Below, in pieces: positions 15,994 through 27,653 of a stretch of 64,000 nt of DNA; position 1 is the stretch's first letter; every line of letters begins with the position of its first letter. The notes beneath the pieces are model-generated. The model made no database searches. It was not told the DNA's origin and was given only the letters and a program-made list of their open reading frames with translations. The translations under genes were made by a program, and so were the position numbers. The DNA lies in the NCBI RefSeq assembly GCF_036785885.1, contig NC_092312.1, positions 17,130,001 through 17,194,000 of the forward strand, written 5' to 3'. The DNA comes from Coffea arabica. Lineage: Eukaryota > Streptophyta > Magnoliopsida > Gentianales > Rubiaceae.

Positions 15994-18900
15994 TCAGTTG
16001 ACAGGCTGCTGGTAGCCCCCATGACCATTTGAAGCCGCACCATTTGCAGCAGCTGCATACTGCGGCATGGGATACCCGTAACCATTTTGACCTTGCCTTC
16101 CATAATTACTGCCGTTCAATTGGTAGCTAGAGTCCATTCTCAACTGCAGTTACGAGGAAATTAAGACTCAAGGACCAAATGAGATGCAAGGACAAGAAGA
16201 AATTGAAAATCTACTTTGGTGGTATCTGGAACTACATCCAGATTCCGTTTGATAGCGTAGTTGATGAAAAGTTGGCTATGACTTGCAAGTCTAGAATACA
16301 TGTTACAAGTGCTGCTTCTCATATTAAACATGTAGAGATGTCTGAAACTTCACATTGTATGACGCAGATAAAGAAAGATCAGGAACAATAATAGAGAACA
16401 ACACGGAGGATGAAAGGGAAGAGCAGTTCAAAGAGTAGAAAAACAAACTAGAGATGTAAGTTCATCTTCCCAGCAATTTTATCACTCAAGCAAAATGATA
16501 TACAGGTAAATAATTTCCCCCACTAAATCCTGACATCGACATGAGTTTTACTACGCTACTAGGGATAAGGAAGAAAAAGAGAGGAGAAAAGGGGGGGGGG
16601 GGGAGGTTCCATCCATTACTCTATCTGAGATGTATGTAACTTGCTTTCAGCAGACAGAAACTAGCCAGCAGATGTTTAAATGGTCTTTCAGCATATGACA
16701 TTCAAGTAGAAAATCAATTCACTAATGTTGCAGATTTACCTGCTTGTTTACAGGATTCCGACCCCATGATAGACGCACCATCTGTTTGCCAATAGCAGCT
16801 CCATTCAGTCTCTGCATTGCATCTTCAGCATTGCTTCTGTAGATACAAATAATTTAAAATCATAAGAATCTTTCTAGTTTATGCTAATTCAAACATGTCA
16901 TATTTGACTGTTCATTTCCCATGATTTCCTATACTATTAGTCTTTTCTAAGCTTCATACCACGAGCAATAAAAAAATGAAGCATGACAAATCTGTCTTAG
17001 TTTAGCGAGATTTGCACTAAAGAATTTACCATGCACTGCAAAAGCGTTGGGAGGAAATTACCTATTAGAGAATTGTACAAAACCGCATCCTTTTCCTGAA
17101 GGTATTTTCACTGAAACTACTTCACCAAACTGACTGAAGGACTCTCTCAATTCTTCATCAGTTACATCAGAATCAAGTCCTCCCACAAAAATCTAAGACA
17201 ACTTTACATTAGTAAAAGAATAGACCATTCTAGCATCCAACTTCAAAGGAATTTTAACTTACTGTTGTATTTGATGAATCACTGTCAGACTGCGAACCTT
17301 GTGGCACAACACCATTTGATGGATATCCTCCAGCCAATACTACCGCTATAAGAAAACATTAGTCTTGAGAGTTTGATGGTTCAAAACACAGAAAACGGAG
17401 GACACTATAGAGCAAATAGATAGCGTGCAACAAAATATTTCATGTGTGATAACAATCGTCATTGAACTCAAGCTGTATGGTTCTTTTCCAGAAAAAACCA
17501 CCTCTTCTGTGCATCCACCAGACAGCAAAAGGTAGAAATGAACCAAACCAAAAGCAGAACCAAAATAATCATATGAAGCTACATAAATAAAGAGCCACAT
17601 CTATCGATATCCTCACAGGACAAGAAAATATTACATGACAAAACAGGAGGACAAAACAATGGCCTCTTTATCACAAGCACAGGGTTATATAACATTAACA
17701 CATCTGCGAAATATTGCTAACATTAGTTATAAACAATGAAGTTTGTTTTTACTTTCATGTTTACAGAAAGAATAAAGAACATTACAAAACAAATTTTTAC
17801 TTCCAAATGCTTACACAATGAAATACGTCTGTCCTTATTCAACAAGGATAAAATAGGGAAAAGAACATAAACATAGAAACAGGAAAATTTAGAAGAACAC
17901 GATTCAAGTTTAAAAAAAGGATCCAAAAGATAACCTTGGGAAGAATACTGTTGCTGCGGTGACGCCTTCTTGGGGGTAGCAACACCAATCCTCATTGGCC
18001 TACTAGAACAATATGCACCATTCATTTCAGTCATTGCCTGAGTTCTTTCTTTCTCATCTGCAAACCGAACAAAGCCATAACCCTTTGAGCGGCCAGTGTT
18101 CGGATCAACTACTACTTTTGCGCCTTTTACAGATGGAAATCTACTGGCAAAAGTTTCATGCAATAACGAATCAGTAACATCAGCAGCCAAATCTCCAACA
18201 AATATTGACAGATCAACAGCACCAGCTTCTTGGCGCCTATTACCCATGCTAAAGGCTGCCCAGTTAAGGTGGAAGACTTGTTCTGTATTTGGCATTGGTA
18301 AGCCATTGTAGCTCTGAAGGACTTTGTCAGCTGCTGCATGAGAACTAAATTCCACAAATCCATATCGCTCTGACTGACCAGTCTGCTTATTGCGAATGAC
18401 TTTGACAGAAATAAGCTGTGTGATTTTAAATGTTGAGAGTAAGCTCAACAAGACCATATAACATAAGAACATGACTGAATAACTATGAAATTTCATCAAT
18501 TTTCTTTGTACTTGCATAGTGCAAACTAGTAAAATGAGATTCAACTGATACAAGTGCAACAAATTATCACTGTACTATACCATTAGGAATCTGAAAAGAA
18601 AACAGAGCACCTCGTAGTAAATCAAAAAAAGACTAAAACTCATTTGCCATAGGCACTTGAGCTAAGATCTAGCAATTAAATTTTTTCTTTTGCAAAAGAT
18701 AACAAACTGTAACTTTGTTAAATTATCCACCTTAAGAATTTCTTACAAGTCCAAACCTTAACTGTACTATGCAAGAAGCCAAACTCATGCCCAATAACAA
18801 CATATGCCGATCATTCCATTATCAAACTGTGCTCCTTTGACTACCACAGAATCCTAATAAAGTAGGCCAACAAAGTTACATTAAACATACAGATGTTATC

Positions 18901-21040
18901 GGCAAGTTTCTTTTACACAAATAAGCACATATTCTACTCCACAACACAAAAGGGCCATATCATTTTTCTTTTCTTTTTTTTTTTGGCACAACAAATAAGC
19001 AAATATTATCCAAGCCAAAGAAATCATGCAAGAGACCGGATACCATAACATGCTACAGAACCGTATTCTCTTATCCAGATGTCACCATGCATGGAACAAC
19101 AATCAAGAGTATGCTATAAATATCTATCAGTACTTCTGGCCAGCCACGTACTTTCTGTACCTCCAGACATGCAAGTTTGCAGTCATCAGCAATGCCAGGG
19201 TATATGTAGGCAAATGAAAGTAGCAACCAAAAAATAAATAATTAAACAAATAAAATAAAAAAACAAACCAGCTAATGCAAAATGCAGCATCTTTATGGAG
19301 TAGCCAATGCCACTACAAATAATCTGTTGCATGAATCTGTCAAATCACGTGTCGAGCACAAACGAATGAAACAATTAACAGTAACTATACTTCATTTGAT
19401 TATTAAGGAGGGAAGAGATTAGGAGTAGAGGAGGAAAGAGAAAGAAACGTTTTTCTCAAAGTGCCTGGAGCAGGTGATTGCCGGTATGTGATATGATATC
19501 TCAGGGGCAAATACAAAATTGCCCAGTAGCCAAACCCAAGTTGAATACAACTAGAAAACCATTTCCAAAGCCTAGTTCATGAACAAACATAAAGTACGTA
19601 AAAATTGGAAATAGAATGCAATAGAGCCAGCGAGACAGACAGTCAAAGGACATAGCAATACATTGTAGACGCCTTGAGAAGAAATGTTTAATGCAGCCAC
19701 CTGCTTAACAAAATAAATTTCAGCACCTTTGATATTTTGATCTTGAAATCATACATTCCTTATGCGAAACATGAGTCATGCAGTAAGTACCATGCATTTG
19801 TCCCTTTACTACACTACTATCTTTACTTCTCAAAACAAGTTTTTTGTTTTCAATATTTTCAGAAAACTACTAATTATCATCTTTTGCTCCAACTCCACGC
19901 TTAGCTTTTGGTAAATGTTTGACTGGTTTCTCTGTCCCTCCTTTGAGGACACATAATTTGGAATTACCACTTTTGGGTTGGGTTTCGAAAACATGTAATA
20001 GAGTTTCCTGGAAGAGACAACATCCAACTACATGTCCCATGCATAAGAAGATGCCAACTTGCTGGAAAACATACTTGTTTAGGATAGATAAATAACAACT
20101 ACAAAGTGTAGTAACATATAGATTCTTCTTACTCCAAATAATTTCGCATTTAAACACACATAACACTTCAGAAATGTTGCTAAAGTACGAGCGGTGAAAC
20201 AAAACGAGAAGTGCTTGGGCACGATATTGTTGCCTACGAAATAATCAACTCAGACAGTTTCTCATCCAATAATTGTGTGCGTATAGGCGTTAGTTTCCTA
20301 GCTTTTCTTCCATTTGTCATGAAAGACAAACAGTACAAAACAACAGCACAGTTACGACCAACAAACAGCTGGATCCTTCAAAATACCAGATCTGAATCTA
20401 TAATACATTTAGAATGACTATGAAGAGGTTAATACTCCAATAGAGAAAGAAAAGCAGTCAATATCCACTTAAATAGCTAATTGGTCAGTAAACTGTAGAT
20501 AAAGTATGAAACACTAAACTATCCACATTCGATTAATGAACCGTCACTAATACTCTACGGAACTTCTAGAAATAAGATATTTTAAGTAGTATATAAATCG
20601 ACAACAACAGATGTTTTAACGCGAATTACAGCATTTAACGAATAGAAGGATGCAATAAACCCAACCTCCGAGGCCTGAGAGAAGCAAGACAGAAGATAAG
20701 CTTCATCCATCCACTGCTGGAGATCGCCAATCCAGATCGTGCGGTTCTCCTCGCTGGAATTTTGAATCTGACTCTGCTGCTTGTGCTGCGGCTGTGGTTG
20801 ATAGAGTTGGTGCTGCTGTTGATAGAGTTGGTGATGATAGTAAGCCGCCGCCGGCACGTATTGCCGGTCATACATCATTTGCTGCTGCATCACCATAGCA
20901 GCAGCCGGATACTGCATGTGCATGGACATCCATTGCTGCTGCATCGCCATCCACTGCTGATGATGCTGCTGCTGCTGTTGCTGCTGCTGATGCTGATGCG
21001 GATGCTGCTGTTGTTGACTCGTCAAATCTCCACCGTTCAT
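15994..21040 (-). CDS. RBP45/RBP47-type poly(A)-binding RNA-binding protein
   Basis: A six-exon gene predicting 438 aa. Exons: 21040-20666, 18415-17935, 17345-17263, 17192-17062, 16836-16740, 16143-15994, with all junctions in frame. The N-terminus is a Gln/His-rich tract (residues 9-90). Three RRMs follow: RRM1 about 101-180 (TIWIGDLQQWMDE, RYGFVEF), RRM2 about 195-272 (SIFVGDLAADVTD, KGYGFVRF) and RRM3 about 314-386 (IFVGGLDSDVTDEE, GCGFVQF). The tail is Gly/Asn/Tyr/Gln-rich. The WIGDL start of RRM1 and the three-RRM layout are diagnostic of the plant RBP45/47 group. These are nuclear proteins that bind poly(A)/U-rich RNA and enter stress granules. Intron 1 is 2250 bp and splits RRM1 between its RNP2 and RNP1 motifs. 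A CT-repeat leader lies upstream (GA run near 21130 on the plus strand). The family call is secure. Whether it is RBP45 or RBP47 is less so. Confidence 0.92.
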
Positions 21041-22012
21041 TTTTCTCCTTTCAGGAATTTACCCCTCCCAACTCCTCCTCTCAAGTGGAGAATTTTACAC
21101 TGTTTAGCGCTTGTATTTGTATTGTTTTGGGAGAGCGAGAGAGAGAGAGAGTCGAGGGGAGGGTAACCAACCTGGCCTGAGAGGAGAAAAAAGAACCAGG
21201 TGAACAAAGAGAGAGCGAAAGAGAGAATGGAGGAGTCGGCTTGGGATGACTAAAAAGAGGAGGGGTTACGACGGATCTAGGGTGTACTACTGTGGTTTAC
21301 ACCAATGTATTTTTGGAAACCGGACCGGACCGGAGGTTCGACAGGTGGACCGGAACCGGTTGTAACTCTGGTCCAGTTCATACATTGAATTAATTAGACT
21401 TAAAAATTGAATTGAATCTTATGAATCGGATTGAACTATTAAACCAGTGATTTTTTTTAATCTATTAAATTAAAAAAATAAGTTTTTCTTAATATTAAAG
21501 ACTAATTATTAAATATAACATCCACTCACTTTCTTCTTATTTTTTTCTCTTATCAAATTTGTATTTCTATTTTCTATTTTCCTGATTTCCTCCAAACTCC
21601 AATCTTTTTTTTTTAAGTTGCACTATTTAAATATAAAAAATGTGAATTAAAATTTAAACTCACGATGTTTAATTTCCATACACGTGAATTTTGTATAATT
21701 GTAGAATATTGTGATATTTTTTGGTTGGATATAAGATTATTTTTTGGTAAATTCAATTAAGATTAAAATGAAATTTATTTGTTTTAACTTATAATTTTAA
21801 AATTTTATTTGTAAAAATTCAAGCTTTTTGAAAATATTAAACATTTTATCATATAAAATTTTAAATTAATCCAATGCATATCATATTTTTGTGTATATAT
21901 ATTTATATATATTATTTTTTAAAAAATTTATTGAACCAAAATTGAATCGATCGGACCAATTACACCTCGATCGAACACCCCATCGATGCAATCAACGGAA
22001 TTTCAAAACATT
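21041..22012. other. RBP gene 5' region and AT-rich intergenic DNA
   Basis: 21041-21250 is the purine-repeat leader and promoter side of the RBP gene. A CCGGACCGGACCGG run lies at 21318-21333. The rest is AT-rich with no gene. Confidence 0.45.
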
Positions 22013-23743
22013 GGGTTCGTTTGGATTCCTTGTTTTTGCACCTGTTTTTGAAAAACTGTTTTTCACATTCCAAATGCTACAGTAAATGTGTATTTCAAAA
22101 ACAATTTCAAAAACACCCATATCCAAACATTATATCAAAAACAACACCAAATATACAAATTTAATATGTATATTTCAATTATTTATATTATATATATTAT
22201 ATTAATATAAATTAAAATATACAAATTGAAAATTATATATTTATATGTTATATATTATATATTATATAAATATTTATATACATTAATATTATACATAATA
22301 TAATATACATAATATGTAATATTGTATACATAAATGTATAAATATTTATACATAATATATTATGTACATTATATTATAATATATACATTATTAATGTACT
22401 TTCATTATTATGTACATTATTGTGTATAATAATGTATAATAATGTTATGTATAATTCATAATATACATAATATGTAATAATGTAATAATGTATATTATGT
22501 ATATTATATTATATATATACAATATTATGTATATTATACAAATTGCAAAATTTTATATTATATATTTATATAATGAAATATACAATAAATATTACAAATT
22601 GAAATATTATATAAACACCATATTTATTAATATTCAAATATTTATAATTAATATTAATGTATATTATATATATTAAATATTTATAAATATATACATAATA
22701 TATGTATATATATATATTTATTCATATTATATATAATTTATTTATTTAATATATATTTATATAAAAAATATATTATAAAATTATATATTATATTATATAG
22801 ATTATACATTTATATAAATGTACATTTATACATAATATGTATATTTATGTATATTTATAATATACATTTATATTATGTATTATATATAATATAATACATT
22901 TATACATTTATATTAATATACATAATATTAAATGTACATTTATACATAATATATATATTTATGTATATTTATAATATACATTTATATTATGTATTATATA
23001 TAATATAATACATTTACATTAATATACATAATATTAATTTTACATTTATACATGATATTAATACATTTATATATTGATATTAATTATATTAATACATTTA
23101 TACATAATTTTAATATATATTTATGATATATTCATTTATAATTTATATATTTATAATAATATACACTTATACATTTCTAAATATATTTATATTATGTATT
23201 ATATATAATATAATACATTTATATATTTTTATATAACTATATAAATATATTTATTTATAAATATTTATAAATGTATTATAAATGCACAAATATATATTTA
23301 GATAAAAATATAAAATTTATAATCTTTACATTTATATAATATTTATTTATAATTTATACATTTATAATAATATACATTTATACATTTATAAATATATTTA
23401 TATTATGTATTATGTATAATGTAATACATTTATAATATATTGATATATTTTTATATAAATATATAAATATATTTATTTATAAATATTTATAAATGTATTA
23501 TAAATGCATAATTGTATATAAATATAAAAATATAAAAATTATAAATTATAAAATACTCAAAAATATGTTTTAAAAATACCTCTAAAAATAATCCAAAAAA
23601 CATTTACAGTAAAAGTTTTTCATATAGTTTTTGAAAAACAACCCCAAAAACAACTAATCCAAACGGACTTGTATTTCAAAAATGAAATGCTACAGTATTG
23701 TTTTTGAAAAACAACCCAAAAAACAGCTAATCCAAACGGACCC
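22013..23743. mobile_element. Tourist-like element with expanded AT core
   Basis: Ends GGGTTCGTTTGGATT (left) and AATCCAAACGGACCC (right) are near-perfect inverted repeats, flanked on both sides by ATT, a 3-bp duplication as in PIF/Harbinger (Tourist) MITEs. Subterminal arms carry ATGCTACAGTA and GTTTTTGAAAAAC on both sides. Between about 22130 and 23560 the element is almost pure A/T, built of TATATTA/ACATTTATA-type units with larger near-repeats (for example 22850-22990 resembles 22960-23030 and 23390-23420). It is non-coding, and open frames here are by-products of low complexity. Confidence 0.7.
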
Positions 23744-25200
23744 ATTGGTTTACATATTATTGTTAGCAACGATGTGAATTTTGGGCCGTCGGCTTAGGAC
23801 TAGGAGTGGGGGCGGGGGACAGCAGATACGCGGTTGGGGGGGGTGGGTCCCAATTCCAAACCCAACCAGGTCACCATGTGATCTTAACTTTGAAGTCAAT
23901 TTTATTTTGGATGTGGGCCCCGCTCGCTCGCCCTCGCCCGGGGGTTTGACGAACGAGATTAGTAATTTAGTACTCATTGCGTGGACGAGACGGAGACGGG
24001 AGAAATCTTCCGTCTAACGGGATAGCCACTGAATGATCCAATCCACGTAAATGCGGGCGGCGGCGGTACGCCTCTGGTAGACAGTAGCTGCCTCGCAGTT
24101 GTGTTAGCTGCTACGCTAGGCAGCTGGCTGCGGACTTGGTCGACGGCCACGTTGCCAACATGGTAACGGTAGTAGCATCCGTGTCAAGTAGTGTTAATTG
24201 TTTTATTTGAGCACAAATTTGATCATGTTTAGGGTCAAATTATTCTTATGCCTTTTAATTAGACAGTACTTAGTGCTATCCCTCTTCTCTCCTAGTAATA
24301 ATATGATAATCGTATTGAAAACAAATGTCTAGGCAAAATTCCATATAGTTTTGGTGGCTCACAAAAGAAAAACTTTTTGTGAAAATGTTTTCGTATTATG
24401 ACATTTGAGATATGCTTTAGAACTTGAGCATACATCTGATCTCATAACATGCTGAACCGTTTCCGCCGCTTATCAATCAATCCAAGCGCAAATTAAAAAA
24501 ACCTATTAAAGAAGTATGAAAAAAAGGTATATTGTTTTCCAGTGTTATAAGATGAAAGTTGTTTGGATCAGATGTCAAATTCTATACTCTTTAAAAAAAA
24601 CTATAGAGTCTAGTGACATTGAACTCGACTAATCCTCTCAGTAGTAGCTCTCTCAAAATTGTTTTTTTTTTTTTCCATCCATAAGGCTTGAACTTGAAAT
24701 TCTCTACCCACTATGTGCATACTCATGTATTTTGCTTTTATTGTTCATATAACTTTTATTTGATTGATTATCACGGTCCATCAAACGGCCTTATTACTGG
24801 CTTCTTTTAGAAAAATAAAGTTTGATTAAAATCATATTTATAATAATACTCTAAAACACCTTTAAGTTTTAGAATAAAATATTGCTAAAAAAATTAAATA
24901 AGGTATCAATGCTAGAGATGGGTAAGGATGGTTGTTGATAGAGGTGAACATAGATTAAAAAAATTAAAAAGTTTGGAAGAATGGGCGTTTTGAAAAAAAA
25001 ACAGAGGAATTTTAAAATGCTAACTTTTTTTTTCAAACAACTACAGTAAATTAAAGTAAAATTTTAGGCACACACTTGAAAAACACACATCAACCTTGAG
25101 GACCAAATATACATGATTCAAACAACGGTTATATTTTGTATCCTTGCTCAAGGGATAAATGTACGAATTTATACCCTTCACTGCTTACATTCCTTACATA
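23744..25200. other. Intergenic; GC-rich patch then AT-rich DNA
   Basis: 23770-24180 is unusually GC-rich for this window (G-runs at 23808-23848, CGG repeats near 24055), possibly a relic promoter or CpG patch. No gene is recognised. The remainder is AT-rich. Confidence 0.4.
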
Positions 25201-25414
25201 GGCCCTGTTTGGCACATAAGTTTTTTGCCAAATTTGTCTGTTACAAGTTTTTAAAAAAACTTTAGTTACAGTAATCTCAAAAAATTTCTCAAAATTTTCA
25301 AACTATACACTTCAAAATATTCAAATATTTACACACTTCAAAAATTTATTAAAAAACTTCTACACAGTAAAATTTTAGACAAATACTCAAAAAATTCACC
25401 TGTTAAATGGGGCC
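25201..25414. mobile_element. Tourist-like MITE, family B copy 1
   Basis: Ends GGCCCTGTTTGGCA and TTAAATGGGGCC are inverted, with ATA duplicated on both sides (25198-25200 and 25415-25417). Internal blocks (TGTTACAAGTTTTT, ATACACTTCAAAATATTCA, TTTACACACTTCAAAAAT, TTTTAGACAAA) recur at 34.5-34.7 kb. Confidence 0.75.
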
Positions 25415-27653
25415 ATAGTCATATGCATCGTACATTCTTTTTCCTTTTCGTATTCTTGGGTCAAGGTTTTCAGGAGCCAAAACCATTTAAGGCTCGGGAA
25501 AAAAAATTAATGATGACACCTTCAATAATTCTAGATGCCTGTATGTATATGCAAGCGAAAGCCATTTGAATGGTGACTTTTTAGATTTTTTATAGAAAAA
25601 TATATTGCAATGATTTAACGCATGTGAAACAAAAAATAATTTAAAAATAAATTTATGAAAAATAAAAAAAAATGGCAACGCAAACAAGTGTTAGAAAACA
25701 TATTATTAATCCACCTTTTTATCAGATGTAGAAAGGTTAATCTCAGCTCGTGACTAAAAATCCGACTCTAGGGCAAGGGGAGACGCCTCCCGCTGCTGCC
25801 GCTCCTTGGGCAAAGATGACTTTGACAGAGTTCAGAGACTCATCAATAAGTGCTTCAAAAAAAAAAAAGACTCATCAATAAGTTCTCCTCGTGGCTTCCT
25901 TACTGGTCAAATGTTTACAGCGGGATTCCGTGTGAACGCCACGTGGCTAATGATGGGTAGTTGGTGCATCAGCGTCATTGTCTGATTCAAATCATTCGTT
26001 CTTTTTATTTGACTACATCCCCCCCCGCCCTTTTTTCTCCCTTTTTGGCTTACGTCAATTCCGCCTGCGTGCAGAGCAATCCCGACTTCTACCACGTTAA
26101 TTGAGAATTCTTCTTAAATTTTTTTTTTTTTTTTTTTGAGAATTCTTGTTAACTTATATGTCTGGCATTATTCTTGGTGCTGGTACCAGTCATAAAGGTT
26201 CCAATTGCCCGGTAGTTTTCAACTCGTCTTATGATATTCTTTTACAGTACATGTTTAGGTGGATGGTGCTATTTTGTAATTTTCTCCAACCACAAGCCAC
26301 AAATTGAGAAAGAGAACTGGTGTCACAAATTGCTGGTCCGTAAGATATGCTGGTATAGTATGACGGAAATATCAACTGATTATTCTATAACTTGAAGATT
26401 TTAGGAACATATCTACTTCGGCTAATTATTACTAGTATATGTTGTTTCCATTGAGATATGAGTATCATCATAATGCAGCATGAACGGCTTGGTATTAAAA
26501 AGATATACTCAAAATATTTGATCTCTACTTAAAATGTGTTCTACAAAATCAGGTATTGAGATTTAGGTTCGCTCGAAAAGACAACAGTGGAGGAACGAAT
26601 CATTTTTTAACGATAACATTTTTATAACCTAATATATTTTAATTTAAAAAGGAAGCGGTACCTAAATCAAAATGGTGTTCTAACAATTCTTTTAAATTTT
26701 TTTTCACCGCAAAAAAGGGTTCAAACCCCTAACCTATAGTCTATAAAGAGGGACCCTGACCCTTATTTGAGTTGGGTCTGATCTTCACAGCTGCCATCGC
26801 GCATTAAAAAGAACTCAGGACCACCAAAAGTTCCTCGTATTTTGCGGTTAGAAGCCCAGTCACTAACAATTGGGTAGCAAAGCATTTGGGTATTTATTAC
26901 TGTATCTGGATTCTGTAATATACAATTGACAAATTCCCAGTCGTAGCAGTAACATACTCGAAAGTAGCATTGATGTATCTGAAATGGGTTATGTACAATT
27001 GACAAAATCCGATTGATGAAACGCTACAGCACAGGTGTCTCTTCTTCGAAGCAATGCTTTCAAAACGTAATTAACGACTAAACTAGATTTCAAGATGCCA
27101 CCAAAAAAATAAATAAATAAATACAGTAAAAGAGAAATAAAACATGAAAAATTCAGGCATTTCGTACAAATTGATAATGCTTCAAGGTATAACCCATGTG
27201 CTCGCAAACATAACACTTGCCTGAAGCTACCGCACCAAATTCAAGACTCTTCTGAACCTCATTCTTCTGAGCAACAACATAAATTTTGCTACGCTGCTAA
27301 CTATGGAAATTCAATCTACTATGCAGCAATTAGATGAAGGTTACATCCTGATCAGCTCCACTGTTGTATAACTGCAGACTGTTCGATATGCATTAGCACT
27401 CTTTGACATGTATGGATCCACGAATACACGTTGCCAGGAGAACTGACAAATATAAAAATTGAACTACATTCACTACTATTATGCATTTCTGTCCTTTGGT
27501 TTTGGCGGAAGGGGAAGCTAGGTGCTGTGGCCAAAATTTTAACAGGGTGCTGCCCTGTTAGCTTCTGCTAACCAAAAATAATGAATGAAATGATTAAAGG
27601 TAAAAAAGAAAAAATAAGGGCCGGGCTATATTTACGCAGAGCATGAAAATAAT
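25415..27653. other. Intergenic and 3' flank of the sulfotransferase-like gene
   Basis: AT-rich DNA with A/T homopolymers and a G-box palindrome (CCACGTGGC at 25940). The part nearest 27653 should be 3' UTR. Repeated words TACAATTGACAAA occur near 26922 and 26994. No gene is supported. Confidence 0.4.

Noticed and set aside
20762-21166. 134-codon plus-strand frame of Leu, His and Met
   Set aside because: Antisense shadow of the CAG-type repeats in exon 1 of the RBP45/47 gene.
22488-22676. 62-codon frame inside the AT core
   Set aside because: Low-complexity Ile/Tyr/Asn sequence from TA repeats.
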